Shown here: in pieces, positions 24,613 through 38,142 of the stretch
Position numbering within the stretch: the stretch's first letter is position 1
How the letters are laid out: every line of letters starts with the position of its first letter
Assembly: GCF_000687475.1 (NCBI RefSeq)
Contig: NC_057318.1
Location: forward strand, 3,038,001-3,102,000
DNA: 64,000 nt
From: Ustilaginoidea virens
Taxonomy: Eukaryota; Ascomycota; Sordariomycetes; Hypocreales; Clavicipitaceae
Direction: 5' to 3'
The notes under the pieces: generated by a model
What the model saw: the letters and a program-made list of their open reading frames with translations, nothing else
Told to the model about the DNA's origin: nothing
Database searches by the model: none
Position numbers and translations under genes: made by a program

Positions 24613-27600
24613 GGCGAGATTATTATTCCTATTAATCTAATAGATCTCGTAAATCTCCTAGCGCTCGTATGATTATCGTAGGGCTATAATATCTATTATA
24701 AGCCTCTTTTACTTAGTAGTACCTAGCTTAACGAGGCATTCGTATAGTGAAAACGAATCCGTATATATAACTATAGAGATCTTCGGTAATCCCAGCCTGC
24801 TGGTAATTATACTGAGGGTCGTGCCTATTGTATATACGATATCGATCCTTTGTACTATACTATATAGCTCCGAAGCGAGTGCGCTACGCGTTATATGCTT
24901 ACTTTTTATAGAGCTATAAGTAATAATATTACCGGTCAGTAGGAAGGCGTTAGCATTATCCGTAGGATTATCCTCTTCATTCCTTAGCATAATGATATAG
25001 CCAATCTAGGAGCTTAAATCTTTATTATTGGCAAAGGATCTATTAATAAATATAAAGATCTTTGCTATATTAAGGTCTAAATTGATGTACCGTAAGCCAC
25101 GACCCTGGTTATCGCGCTACTATTAAAGGCGCTTATTCAACCTCGCGATATCGTTAGGGTCAGGTAACTAATATTATGCTATAACAGATAGGTTAAAAGA
25201 GGCCTCAGGCTGGCAGACCGTTGCTATATAAATACTGTAAGCGCATTATTCGATATAATTATGCTGGGCTATAGGCGCATTCTTATTGATAGTCGCGATC
25301 TTTTTGCTTTAGCCTTTCTGGCATAAGGTTATACCGTTATTGTTAGCTGTTAGTATGCATCTATTGAATATTAGGGGTACGGTTAGTAATAGCCTCGTCT
25401 TAGGCTTAGCGTTAAAGCCTGCCTTAGTAAGCTCTAATTCCTCCTATTAGAAGAAGGTATTGTTACTTAGGCTGAGGGTATCGTTAGTCTGTATACCTAC
25501 GATACCGAAGTATACAGTATCGCTGGTATCGCTAGTACGGTTAGAAACGTTAGTATAGTTAGTACGGTCAGTATCATTAGTGCGGTCGTTACCAGTAGAT
25601 ATCAGCAAATAGGGGTTATAAGTCGATATGGTTATGCCTAACTTCTCGCGATAGTGCCGGAAGTATATTGCCCACTAGTGGGTGCCTGTCTTAGCTATTC
25701 TATATAGTGGCTTTACTACTTCTATAATCGTATTATTAGGGTATTAATGCGCTATTTGCTTCGGTAGCTTAGCAATAATCAATCTATTAAGGGTAGTGGA
25801 TAACTGCACGTAAGCTTATATAATATTATATATCTAGAGGAATAAGCCGTAAGAACGTTATAGTAATAGAGCTATTAATATTAGTAGCCGTTGACTCGCC
25901 TATTGAATTATAGGGATTAAATTAAAATTAATCGCTTTTCGTTATCACTATAACCTTATATTATAAGCCTAGACTTTTCGTATGGTGTATCCATGCCTTT
26001 ACCCTTAATCTTTCGTACTATGCGTAAGTTAAATAAGCGTTAGGCTCTATATTTACCGATATTAAAGGTAACGAATCGGAATATATCGTAGGTTTATAAT
26101 GCTTCTACTTTTATACGGTTAGACTATTCGAAAGGGTCTCTTAGGGTTATAATCTTCCCTTCCCGGCGTAATTAGTTAGCAAGCTATAGGTCGGCTTACT
26201 TTTTCGCGGTTAGGAAAAAAATATTAATAACGGTATTAGAAGCGATAGCATTAATAAGAGCTTTTTCTTGGTCCTTATTAATTATAATATCGGATACTAC
26301 CCTTGCCGGTAAGGGTGATAGTAATACTAGTCGGGTCTGATCTAAGCTAGTGGCTAGGTCTGATATTACTTATGCTGGTGATGGTAATACTAGCCTAACT
26401 TAATTAGGGCTAATAGCTAGCGACGGATATATCGCGGCTGTAGGTGTCATCAATGATATTGCGGCTGTAGGTATTATCAATAATATCTCGGCTGTAGGTA
26501 TTATCGCAGCTAGAGGTGCGGCTGTAGCCGGTATCCTGATTTCTAGCCTACTGGGGCAGGCCGGGCCTTTAGGATAAATAATATCTTTAAGATTATTAGC
26601 AGCAGGATCGCTATTAAGGTTGTAGTTATAAGGCTTAACGACCGTTAACCGGAATTTAACCGGGCTATATGGCATCTATATAATATAAGTCTCGCTATTG
26701 AGGCTGATTAGCCGGTATAGCTTGTGTTATCTACTCTTTTCTCTCTATACCCGTATATTTAACTATAGGAGCAGTTGGTAGATAGGCTGTGTATCTGGGC
26801 CATTATATTAGGCGAGGGTATTGCGAACTTATCGCTTAGCGAGGCATTTCCTAGCTTTATTAGTAGCCTTTCGTAATGTTAGGGCGCGTTATAATACTAA
26901 TAAGCTAGGGGGTGAGTCATCTATAAGTCGAGAATATACTCTAAAGACTAATAATATAGGCACTAGACTATTAGGTCTAGCGGAATCGTTGACAGCCTTT
27001 ATAGCAAGCTATAATTTCTATTCCTTTATTATTAGGTCGTCTACTTTATTGTTAATAATGGTATAGGCTCGGCGTAATGGGGCGTAATATCTTTCAACTT
27101 TACTAATACTATTGTGGGCTTCTATAGGAATTTTATCCACATTAATAGATAAAAGCCGGGCATTATGGCGGAATTCGGTAGAGGCAAAATTAGGTCTGGC
27201 ATCGTGAACTATCCAATCCGGTGGGCTAAAGTAAGTATTAATCTAGTATTCCTTAAGGGCATTCTAAACGTCTCGGGCCTTCTATCTTTATAGATTAAGG
27301 AACCTAGCTGCCTAGAAGCTTATTGCGGCATCTATAATATATAATACTAGCCGATTATTAATATAAAGGATATTTACGATTATCTTATAGTTAAATTAGC
27401 GGTTATCCTTTAGTGTAAATTTAAATCGGCTAGGTGTCTTTACATTTATCTAGTATTAATGGCATATATAGGTGATACTTTCGATGATATTGCGGTCAAT
27501 ATTATTATAACCAGCCCGTTGAAGCAATTTAGTAAGCCTATTGATGGAGGGGTGCCCAAATCGATAATATAGCTAATAGATTTCCTATGACGATAGATAG

Positions 27601-29059
27601 AAGGCTGCAGTATCTGTGGCATTAAGAGTCTACTATAGATGTCCCTATTTCCTAATAATTAGAACCTTAGTATCCCCTTAGATTAATAGGTTATTAATAT
27701 TATTAAGCTTTACGCCTATCCTATCTATATCCGTAATAGAATAAAGAAATAGGGTGCCGCTATTAAAGATATGGAAGGGGATATTACCGAATATCGTCGG
27801 AATATTTAGTATACCGGAAGATATAGCAAAGCTAGCGCTAAAGTTTACTATATGCTTTTTATTAATCGCCTCGATAGTCAGGGTCTTTATTAATCTTATT
27901 AAAGCCTTTGCTTGACCTAGGCCTACTATTAATAGGCCGGAAGCGCTAGTATCTGGTAGGATTCCGCGGAAGGTATAGTTACCGTAATATTCTTCTTCTA
28001 GAAAGGCAGAATTATGGTCGGGTAAGGGCATTTAGAAGGGGTTAACCTATAAAAAGGCGTATCGGCATGATTTATCTTGTAGGGCTTATAATATCTCGAT
28101 AGATAATGATGGTTCGGCTTATATAAGGGCTTAGAAATACTAAGTGGCTATAATTTATAGTGTGGCAGCATTCTCTGCATCCTATTGTATGTCTCCTGCT
28201 ATTATTACCTCGATATTACTAATGATATTATTAAGGTCAGCCTCTTCTTCTTCTTTAAGGCCTTAAGGGCCGGGCTCTTTATATTCCTATAAGAAAATAC
28301 AGAATTTCTTATTATTAGGGGCAGTATAGTAGGATCGGTTCTTCATCTATTAGTTCTTTAATTCTTATTGCTCTTTAGTAGAGTAATTAGATAACTAATA
28401 TCTTGATTTATTGCAAATGAAGTATCTTCTTTAATAGGGCCTAACTAGAAAGGCGTGATTCTATTATTGCCGTTAATACTACTAATATAGGCTAAATCGG
28501 CGTTAAGGGCGTTAGTGCCGATCGTTAGATTAACTATATCTACAGTCTGTGAATAGCGCCATATTATTATTAATATCGTTAGTATTATAATATTATTATT
28601 ATTGAAGGAAATAATACTATTAATTTATATAGATAGACTTATAAATGGAAAGGGATCGCTATAGGTTAGCGGCGAGGCCTTCGAATATAGAGGCATAACG
28701 ATATAAGGCCTGGCTATACTTAGGGGTATCTCTTATAGCGTTAAGCACTTATTGATAAAGCTTTATATTAGCTATAAAGGGGGGAAAAAGACTACGATAT
28801 AGGCATTAAAGTTCCTCTAATAGGATATTAAGGCATTCTAGCTTTAACTTATTGGGATATTTTGCGATAGTTATTAGAGCGTTATTCTGTTCTAATAATA
28901 TAAATAGAATTACTTTATGCTCTTATTTTCGAAATAGCTCTTGACTTTGCGGACTATATCGTTAAAAGTAAGGGTATTACGAATGCGTTCAATATTATTA
29001 AAGTAATATATCTTAGTATCGCCGATTAGTATGATTTAAAAGGCTTTGGCGAATGTATT
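24613..29059 (-). pseudogene. Copia element O, pol portion (left of nested P)
   Basis: Minus-strand Ty1/copia polyprotein of the fungal TNT-like type, reading right to left. Gag C-terminal part lies at about 29054-28040. A retropepsin-like domain lies at 28031-27678 (ILPDTSASG, DIDRIGVKLNN). Integrase and linker cover about 27600-26400. Reverse transcriptase is at about 26300-25000 with QTNDTL near 25470 (QTDDTL in this family). RNase H is at 24990-24640 with ALASELY and LVKLGTTK. The frame ends at 24613 against the chromovirus LTR, so the 3' end and 3' LTR are lost. Its upstream gag continues at 50018-52080, beyond nested element P. TAA/TAG stops are frequent. Confidence 0.88.
29055..29059. 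repeat. Left target-site duplication of copia P (GTATT)
   Basis: GTATT directly precedes the 5' LTR of P and is repeated at 50018-50022 right after its 3' LTR. Joining the two flanks restores the gag sequence of O (CCCGAT-AATAC-ATTCGCC on the minus strand), which P's own gag also contains at 31275-31290. Confidence 0.92.
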
Positions 29060-29392
29060 TGTCGGAATCGCTGTCGCAAGGTGCCCAATTGGGCATATTG
29101 CAACGGATGTGCCGCGCACACTGCCGCACACACGATGTGGCCCCTTTTGCCCCTTTACCCCTAAGCCCGGTAGGGCACGCGGGCAGCCCGGCCCGACTGC
29201 GCCGATGCATATAACCACAGCACGCATAAAAAGGCCATATCGTATAATTACCCTCTTTTGCTTCCTTTCTTCCTTCTTAGATAGTCAATCATAATCAAAG
29301 AAGTAATCATACCTTTAACCGGTGACCTTACGGTATATAATACTACACGCGCGACCCTACATACAACTAGGTACCCCGAGTTTATATCAATA
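29060..29392 (+). repeat. 5' LTR of copia P
   Basis: 333 bp. Starts TGTCGGAATCGCTGTCGC and ends TATATCAATA (TATATCAACA in the other copy). It contains the palindrome GCCCAATTGGGC at 29083-29094 and a GC-rich core. Other copies are at 49685-50017 (+), 52502-52826 (-) and 55605-55934 (-). Short open frames inside it are not genes. Confidence 0.92.
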
Positions 29393-29817
29393 CTGATCAG
29401 TAGTGATAACCACCACTTATAGGATAATTATATCCCGTAAAGAATGTTGCATTATAGATTAGTAAGATACTAATTTCGAAGAGGCAGTTAAGCTTTTTCG
29501 GCTATGCTAACTAGAGGGAGAACGATTTATAACCTCTTTTTCCCCTCGTCTATTACGAGGAAGAATAAGATACACTAAATATTATAATTTTTAAAGATAC
29601 CTTTAGCATCTAGGAAGAACGATTTATAACCTCTTCCTATTCTACCCTTTTCTTTCTTTTATCTTACTACTATAGGTAAAAGCCCTCTCGAATCTTACAC
29701 TCCTTATAAGAGTGAATCTTACACTCTTTATAATATATCCCCCCCCCCCCCCCTCTCTTCAAACTCTCTTCTTAATACCATAATATTATTATAATAACCA
29801 CGAGAGCTACCTAAGAG
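29393..29817 (+). other. Leader of copia P
   Basis: Untranslated stretch between LTR and gag, matched in reverse by 52081-52501 of O. It contains duplicated AATCTTACACTC blocks and a run of 15 C at 29739-29753; the corresponding run in O is 10 G at 52101-52110. No frame is supported. Confidence 0.75.
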
Positions 29818-31307
29818 GATATAATGATTTGCCTCACTCTTTAACGATAATTAGACTAACGCTATAGAGCCCATCGACCCTAAGAATGCTACAAATATAT
29901 AGCTATACAACTGTATCGCGTTCCTTATAGATACCTATAAGGAAAACACCTACTTGGATAATAATCTCTGGGAATAATTCCGCGAGGATTATAGCGAGTA
30001 GAATAAAGCCCTATTCTGCCGTATTAACGCTCAGGTTTTACGGCAATTCCGCTTAATATTACGGGAATGCGGTATATATATTAGAGTATCGGGTTCCCTA
30101 ATAATACCAACCCTATTTAAATGCCTTCAATAATAATAGAATCTATAATGGCCTCAAAAGGAAGTAACCCGGCAACTTGCTCGCAGTATATTCCTATCCC
30201 GGCTTAACCCTACTAGGGAAGCCTTACTACCCATTGGTAATACCGAGCAAGAGATATAAAGGCTTTAATATACGCCCTTATATATACGCATAAGGCTCTT
30301 ATCATTATTATCATAAGCCCCTATAATAGTTATGCGAATACCCTTACTAAGGCTTATATTATAGCTCTTATAAGCCCTATTAACGCTAAGGAACTTTATT
30401 ATACCAATAGAACGATTATAGTTATAATAACCTATTGTCCCCCCCTTTATATCGAAGAAGCTTTATACTCTTGCCCCTGCCCCTATTAAAGAAAAAGAAG
30501 AAGATAGGGGCCAGTCTTAATAACTAAAAGGGAAAACGCCTATTTATAATAGACTGCTATTCGAAATAAAGGAGAGCTCCCATTATTAATAACAATATAT
30601 AATAGCCGATAATTATAGCCTATAAGATTAACCCGATTAAATATATTACTCTAGGGATTATATCCTTAGCCGGGCTAGCTGAGGCGGCTACCTTAATGCC
30701 CCCCGAGGTTATAGCATGCCCAATAGGGGTTAAGTTATAGGCCCTGATAATATGCTTCCTTTAATAGAGGACCCCGATAATAATACCCTCTAAGCTAATG
30801 CCGCCCCTAATACCAGATATTATGAATCGCGGTATCGCGGCCTATAGGCCTAAATGCCTTAACTATTGGCCCTAATGCCTCATCCGATAATACTAAAAAT
30901 AGGCACGGCACCTGGCCCTTCCCGCTAATATCGGCCTATTTAGACCGATGAATAGATAATTCTAACGGGAAGACCGGTAAACCTAGACCGACCTAGATTA
31001 TAGGATAACCTAATAAGAGATCCCGCTAGCCTACTATAAGGCAACCGATAAGCTATTCCGGAATACCCTCCGGAAGATCATACCTAAAAAGCCTATATAG
31101 AGGCTAGGTTCAGCCAAAAAGATTATACCTAAACCGGATTTAATAATATATCGAAGAAGATATCTAACCTTTTATGCAGCTATCGTATAGAGGATAGATA
31201 TAGCGATAAAATAGATAATTTCCTTATACTAAAAGTTATATCTTTTAAGAGTAAATACTGCCTGCTAAAATTACCCGATAATATATTCGCTAAAGCCTTC
31301 TAAATTA
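29818..31307 (+). pseudogene. Copia P gag, part 1
   Basis: Gag of a fungal copia element. The frame reads TNAIEPIDPKNATNI, then VLRQFRLILRECGIYIRVSG, with TAA/TAG at likely Gln/Trp codons. The true start codon is unclear because TGA precedes the readable frame at about 29822. It reaches LPDNIFAKAF at about 31275-31300, where LINE K is inserted. The same protein continues after the LINE at 38143. O's gag (50018-52080, minus) is the second copy. Confidence 0.75.
31295..31307. repeat. Left target-site duplication of LINE K
   Basis: The 13 bases GCCTTCTAAATTA here are repeated exactly at 38130-38142. Length and position fit target-primed insertion of a LINE into gag of copia P. Confidence 0.9.
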
Positions 31308-33400
31308 TATATATATATTACACTAGCTAAGCTATCTAGGGGGGGGATAAGCCCCTATCTAGCCTAGTGCTAGTACCTCTATGCCTAATCTATATAGGAA
31401 ACCCGAGTGCCGGGAGGAAAACCTATATACTATCCGTAGTTGATAGTATCCCTTCGGAATCGAAGGGGGTTTACTATACGTTGCGAGGAGGTGTCCTATC
31501 GCGTGAGACTAGGTCTGGCGGCAGGGCTGGGAAAGTATGGATAGTAGGCACGCCTCGATAGGCGCGGTGATTTGCCTTAATGGTTATTGGTTATTAGTTA
31601 TTAGGTATTGGTCAGGCTTTAGGGTGGGTGTGAATCGGAACCGATATAGTTAATATTATTAGGTATAGGAGGCGGCGGTGATATTAGTATCGGGTAGGCG
31701 GCGGTATCGCGGTAAGTCGCGCGTTTTATTATTATTGGCTTCGTCTAATGTAAGTTAAGGCAGTTGGCGGACGGTCGAGTAATCTAGTGCGGGTATATAG
31801 CGGTATAAAGTCTCCCTTACCTGCCCTACCTTTTTAATTCCTTTCCTCTTCCTTTTTTATTCCTTATTAAAAATTACTAAGAATTTTCCTTTACTTCTCT
31901 GCCTCGATTATGCTATAGTAGTTTTTATATATCTTTTATTTTTCGATATACCTATTATTCTAGAGTTAGGTCCTAGCCTAGCTCGAAAATGGCTGTATCG
32001 TCCTTGCGTATGCCGCGGTGCCGATATAGCCGCTCGTTATTATAACCAATAAGGTAAAAGGTTCTTTTTAATCGTTATCTATCTTTTTCTAATAGTAGGT
32101 AGGGCTTAGGGGTGCCTATTTCGCTTATACTTTGAAGCGGAAGCCTTATTATATCCTAGTATGTAATGCTATAAACTGCGAACTAGTAGAAAGTATGCTT
32201 GCATTATAGAAGGCCTATACTTACGAGTAAGAAGTAAGTATATTAGTTTGCTGGTATCCTTTAACTTTATGGTTAACCTTAGTAGGTAGATAAAGACGAT
32301 TATTATAAGGCCTAGTAGGCTATATATCGGTCTATTACGCTAATTACCTTAGTGCTTCGAAAGGGTTAAAACGATTCTGCTATTATAATGCGAATAATAG
32401 TGCCTATAGTTTTAATCTTATTATTGGCTGACTTCCTTAGGCTTATTAAAAAAGGGGTTTTAGCTTTAGAGCACGCTTATAGTAGTAAGCCCTAGCCTCT
32501 TTCGTCGGTTAAGGGAATTTAGCCTCTTATTACTACTGCTAGCAATAGAAGCCTTATTAGTTCCGTTATTATATTAGATATCGATAATAAGCCTACTCCC
32601 GGGCCTATTATTATAGAAGAACTACCTTATAGTAAGGGGGTCTCGCTAATATAGTCTAAGACTCCTGCAATACTATCTTCCAGTAAGTTATAGTAAGCGG
32701 TTGCGTTTTTAAAGTTTATAAAGTCTTAAGTAGAGTTTTAGCTAGTAGCGTCTGCCTCTAGAGCGTTAGCTATATTGCTATTAAAGCCTCCCCTATTTGC
32801 TACTTAATCGGTATAGCTTAAGTAAGCTAAATTAGTAGTTCTATCGCTATCCTCTCTTTATCCTTATATTAATACCCCTGCCCCCTCCCCCTTTAAGAGG
32901 AAGAGGGAGGGGTTAAAGATAATAAAGTTACCTACAAAGGGAATACTAGGTCTAGCTACTAGGGTTAAATAAAAGATATATTTAAGATCTATAGTCTCCT
33001 TTTCCTTAAGGGGGAAAGAGAAGGAAAAGGGGAAAGTAAGGGTGGCCCCTAATAATAGCTATAGTAATAGAGAGGGTAGTATAGAGTAAATAGGGGTCTA
33101 GGGGGTTAGGGGTATTAAGAAGATTAGGGGTCTAAATCTATCGACCGTATAAATAGCTTATATAAAAAAGATATTCTTCCCTTATTTATATAGTTAGTCG
33201 TATCTTTATCTATAATTATCTATATATATATATATAGTCTAGGGTTAAGGTATAATCGTATTAGGTTATTATTAGAGCCGAAGTCTATATAGGCAGTAAA
33301 TGCAATAGCTAGGGTGAATTATTTAAGCCGGCGGGTATTAAGGACCTATTTAATAACCTATTTAGCTAAGTCTTTATTTTCGAGTGCTTAGGTAATACTA
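31308..33400 (-). other. Downstream segment of LINE K (3' region)
   Basis: About 2.1 kb between the RNase H end of ORF2 and the TA tail. It recurs in J (343-2534), L1, L2 and L3, so it is the most repeated piece of the window. It includes a well-conserved 240-bp block (31324-31565). Parts read reasonably in the sense direction, but phase and stops do not allow a firm coding call. It may be a long 3' UTR or a decayed third ORF. Confidence 0.5.
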
Positions 33401-36400
33401 TACTTATCTAGTATAGGGCGGTCTTAAATATAGAGAGGAGGGTTTCTAAGATAATTACTATACTTTAAGATTATATATTCGATATTTTCTATATTGGGAC
33501 TATATCGGCAATATAGATAGCGGATAGATAGGACCTTTATTTTATATAGGAACTCATTAAGGCCTATTTTTTCTATTCTAAGTTAGGTAAGGAGGGAGGA
33601 TTTATATTTATAAAGGTTTTTATAAAGATTTAGCATCTTTTTTATAAAGGTAAAATTAAAGGTATATTTAGCAGTAGGGCGGTTCTTTAATAGGTATTAT
33701 ACTTAAGCGAGTTATTGCTTTAATTACTATCTCTTTATCTATTTAAAAGCTAGGGAGTAAGTAAGGGATAGTTTATCGTCTTAAAGTAGAATCGAATCTT
33801 TAAGGGCTATATAATTTAGTATTTTATTCTCGGTCGGTCGCCCTTATCTATAGGTAGGTCTTTATTATAGCCGAGTCTAGATAATAGTATATATATTAGA
33901 GATAAGATCGGCTATATTACTTTCTTAGGTTCTAGTAAGGAATCGTTATTAGGCTAGGTTAAGATAGAAGTCGAGTAGGGGGACTACTATTTTAGTTTTT
34001 ACGATTATATTAGGTATTATTTGGTAGGCTCCTATAATTATATAGAGGCACTTCGATTATTTAGCGGCTAGACTATATGTAATGCCTTTTACTATTTCTC
34101 CTAGCTTAGTAGGAGTATATTAAATTCTAATACTAAAGGCGATTATAGTTCTAATAACCTATATATATAGTAATCAGGCTTTGCGGAACTAATATCCCTA
34201 TATAGAGGCTGTTAGAGCGATAAAAGCGAGCTTCTGCCTTTTTAGCTTCTTTATTATTCGGGCCCTATAGTTAGTCTAGTTGAGTTTATAGTTAATCTCT
34301 ACTCTAAGAAATTAGGCGTATTATATAGGCTAGATGGTTGTATTACTAAATTGTATTATTATAGTATCTAGTCGGTACTATTTAGTAAAGTATATTAGCT
34401 CGCTCTTTATTAGATTAAATTTTAGTCTGGCCTCTACCGACTATTTTTTATAGATCTTTTATACTTTCGAAAGGGTTATAACTATATCTTATATTATTTT
34501 GCCGTATGCGATTATATTAGTATTATTTGCGAATCCTAGGGTTAGCGAGTTATCTATTACTTTAAGTCTGCGGTATAGGGGTATAATATAAAAAAGGAAA
34601 AGGATTAGGGAGATCGGGGAGCCTTAGGGTACTCCTATTATAATTAGGAATCTTTAGGTAGGTTAGCCTTCAAAAAAGATTTTAGCTAAGCGCAATATAA
34701 TAAAGCTTTAGACCTAGGCTACTATCTATTAGGGGGTGCTATTTTAGAGGAGGAGGTGCGTAAGTCTAGTGTAGTTAATAGTATTAAATGCCGTAGAGAT
34801 ATCTAATTATAGTAGCGATGCTATTCCTTTATACTGCTAAGTAGCTTTAACTACTTCTATTAGGGTATATAGCGCTATATCTATTAATCTATTTGCTCTA
34901 TTGCCTATTTGTATATCTAATAGTAATTTCTATTCTTCTGCAATTATTATTAGTCTTTTTGCCACTATAGCTTTAAGGATTTTACTAAAGAGGTTTAAGA
35001 GGGATATTAGGCGCTAGGCTCTTACTCTTTAGTATTCCTTAGGTATTTTACTAGGTTTTCTTAATATTATAACTTTAGCTTCTTAGAATTATATTAGGTA
35101 GTAATTAGTTCTGCATATAGCATTAAAGAGTATTATTAGGGCTCTAAGAACCGGTTCTCTATAGGCTTTAAGGAATCCTATTAATATACTATTAGGGCCT
35201 AATGCTTTCTAGCTAGCTATATATTGGAGGGTATTATAGATATCTGCTTTAGAGAATTTATCTTTAGGGGCGAATATTATATCGGTAAGGCAGGGGAATC
35301 GTAGGTCTAAGATATTATTAAGGGTAGCTATTAATATTAGGAAGAATCTTTCTGCTAGTACTTCTGCTTTAGAGGAATATATTTTTGCTTTTTATATTTA
35401 GGCTTTTTCGCCTTAGAGAAGTATAGGGATTTCTTTTAATTCTAAGGGGAGTCTACTATATATCTAGGCCTATTTCTCTAGGGACTATAAGTCTATATTT
35501 TTCGTTATGGCCTTATTAATGGCTTCTTTCTATATCTAGTGCTTTTCCTATTAGATAACCTTAGTTTAGTTTATCTTTACTCTTTATACTATTAACTAGT
35601 TAAGGCTAATATAGTCTTTTCTCTAATTCCTTATAGCCTTATAGGCCGCTATTATAGCCGATTATACTTCTTAGGTCTACTATAGGGCCCTTCCTAGCGG
35701 TTTAGTTCTTCTTTTAGGTATAGCGATATTAGCGATAGCCTATAGTTAGGTTGTAAGCTATTAAGCGAAAATATCGATCTCTATAGGGGATTAGGGTGGG
35801 TATAAGGTATATAGGATAGCTATCCTAACTTTAGCTTTAGCTTAAGCGAGGATTTTATTAAGTTTCTTCTATTAGTATATCGGTAGTAGTTTGCGAAACT
35901 TATTTAGTCTTATTTCTACCTAGATTACCTAAGGGATATAGTCGGATCTAGTAATATCTACCGCCCTTATAAACTCTATATTAAGGTCTCTTATACTTTA
36001 TATGTAGTCGATAGTATTATTATGTTTGCCTAAGGCTTATTTAGTTATCTCTCCCTATAGTATTATAAGGGTTAGCTTTTATTTTAATATGAGTTTAAAG
36101 AGGGTATTATAGCCTAAGGAGGTTCTATAAGAGCAGTCTTATATAGGGTAGTAGATATTAAAGTCACTAGTAAAGATACTATAGGGGCGAGGGGTAGTTT
36201 AGGCGAATTCTTAGAGGGGGGTAGATTAATTTAGAGAAGGGATTAAAGAGTAAATAGAGTAGATATTAGTATTTTAGAGTATAATATAGCACTAGTCTAA
36301 ACTTAAGTCTATTACTTAAGAGCTAAAAGCATATCTTTTATAGATATAGATTGCTATATATCTGCTATAGGCGGCTATTTAGTATCTACTAAAGCTAGAG

Positions 36401-36640
36401 TATAAGGGGAGTCTATCTAAAGCTATAAATTCCTAGAGGGTAATAATATCCGGTTTGGATTTGTAGTTAAAGGCGAGGTATACTAATAGTGATTTCTTTT
36501 ATATATTTTAGTATAGTACCTCTATTATTAGTATTAGGGCTAGAGGGTTAGGGCTCTTAATGCGTTAATAGCAGTAGGCTCGGATAAATTAGGTTAGAAG
36601 AATACAGCAATATTACTACTACTATTAGTCCTTTTAGGGG
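33400..36640 (-). pseudogene. LINE K ORF2: endonuclease, reverse transcriptase, RNase H
   Basis: Reading right to left, an apurinic-type endonuclease begins at about 36540, with the equivalent of the IIALQEP motif near 36450-36425 now carrying a stop. Reverse transcriptase covers about 35600-34200. It shows GVP-GSPISLILFLFFI at about 34650-34590 and then LGFANNTNIIAYG at about 34540-34500, where FADD/FVDD is expected (FANN at 34533-34522). EARLKFNLIKSELIYFTK follows near 34400. This series is diagnostic of Tad/I-type LINEs. RNase H probably occupies about 34000-33400 but is poorly readable. Confidence 0.85.
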
Positions 36641-36699
36641 CGATAGAGCTTTCTTTATATAATTTACCGATTCGTTTTCTTAAAGAGTCCTCTTTTAGG

Positions 36700-38000
36700 G
36701 AGTTACTAATAAAGCATCTATAGCCCCTATCTTTTAGGATAAGGAGGGGAGGCATTAATAAGGTACTAGTAATTACGAACTATATTAGTCTGGTGCTATA
36801 AGCCTGTCTTATGATATCCTATTGCCTATTCGCTATAGGGTAGAATCGAGATTAGGCTAGATAGGGTCCCTAGTAGTTAAGGTAGTACTCTTTTTTATTA
36901 CTGATAATATTAGGGCAGTCTTTATCTCTATTAGGGTATCTCTCCGTGCTATACCGTCCGTATTAAGGGGTCTCTATATAGTAATTTGCAATATATCTGA
37001 ATTTAAAGCATTAGTAGTACTATTTTAGGTGGATAGTTTCATCGTATAGTTTAGCCTTAAAGATTTCTATTTAATAGATAATTTTAGTCTTATAGAATCG
37101 GTTTACTATTTTTATATTAGTTACTCTAATAATTAGGGGGGCTCTTATTACTTCTTTATAGGGTTTCTTTATAGCGATTCTATTAATACTAGGGCTATTA
37201 GCTTAAGCTAGGTTTAGTTTAATATCTTTAATAGGGATATTCTTAGAGAATCAGGTAAGGAATCCTTTAATAATAATACTAAAGATATAGATATTTAGTG
37301 CAGCTCTTATACTAAATATAAAGGGGATTTAGGTGGTTTCTATAGTAAAACGGGATATAGTTTTTGCGAAAGTGACAATTATATCTCTGCTATAGAGTCG
37401 GCAAGCGGCAATAGCGTTAATACCTCTAGTAGTAGTATTTACCGCTTTTATAATTTTAATAGGGGTTCTCTATCGTAGGTTCTTAGTAATACTATCTCCT
37501 TTAATTATTATTTTATAGTAGATTCTTAGCGGTATAGGTAAAGTGGTCGGTCTAAATAGTATAGTTATTGGTACGCCTTTAGCAGTAATACTAGCCTAAG
37601 TCGTTCTAGAGGGGGGTCTTTAAGGCAAAAGCTTTATTTATAGCACTTTCTACTACTTTTTCTAGATTATTAGTTATAATAAGGTTCGAGTTCGGGTTTA
37701 GGGCAAGATTGGTTTAGTTGATATATTTAATACTATCGATTAGACTAGTGATAGTATTCCATATATTTCCCAGTGTAGCTGCCGGGATATAGTCTGCGAT
37801 CTTTTAGTAATACTATTTAAGTAATTCGGTTTCTTCTCGGGTTCCTATATTAGTTTATATAATATTGCCGCTAATTCGTCTGTGATTATCGTTGGCGATG
37901 GTGATACGGTAGTTATAGTGGCTCGATTTAAGTCTACCCCTATTTCCTCCGTCTAAGTCTATAATTTCCGCCGCCTCGACCGCGCCTTTCTCCTAATGCC
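36700..38000 (-). pseudogene. LINE K ORF1
   Basis: The Gag-like first ORF of a Tad-type LINE. A readable frame from about 37960 includes EIIDLDGGNRGRLKSS, KIADYIPAATLGN and NNLEKVVESAINKAFALKTP (to about 37610). The nucleic-acid-binding part further downstream is too degraded to show zinc knuckles. The 5' UTR (38129 to about 38000) is also found in fragment Q at 53160-53284. Limits are approximate. Confidence 0.65.
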
Positions 38001-38142
38001 GATGCGCTATCGGCGGATGGGGTAAGACGAGGTAAGGGATTGATTTAGCAACTTTTTGACTGTTTTAGGGGTGTATTCGCGCCGGTACCGAGGTGCGGGC
38101 GAAATCGCGAAAAGTTTTTTCTAGCGGTTGCCTTCTAAATTA

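Larger units (their letters stand above)
31308..38129 (-). mobile_element. Full-length Tad1-like LINE K
   Basis: A 6822-bp non-LTR retrotransposon on the minus strand flanked by an exact 13-bp duplication. The 3' end (left) finishes in a short TA-repeat tail. It holds ORF1, then ORF2 with endonuclease, RT and RNase H, then a long downstream segment. The 5' end (right) reads CTTTTCGCGATTTCGCCCGC on the minus strand. The length is close to that of Neurospora Tad (about 7 kb). All frames are RIP-damaged. Confidence 0.88.

Noticed and set aside
27678..28031. A separate small gene of 117 codons on the minus strand
   Set aside because: It is the retropepsin-like part of copia O, with a near-identical counterpart in P at 46190-46411.
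29013..29294. Overlapping ORFs on both strands in GC-rich sequence (also near 49577-49919, 52650-52952 and 55713-55996)
   Set aside because: All fall in copies of the copia LTR. The GC-rich core simply lacks stops.
31367..31561. A 64-codon plus-strand ORF
   Set aside because: It lies in the conserved block of the LINE downstream segment on the antisense strand, and the other copies of that block do not keep it open.
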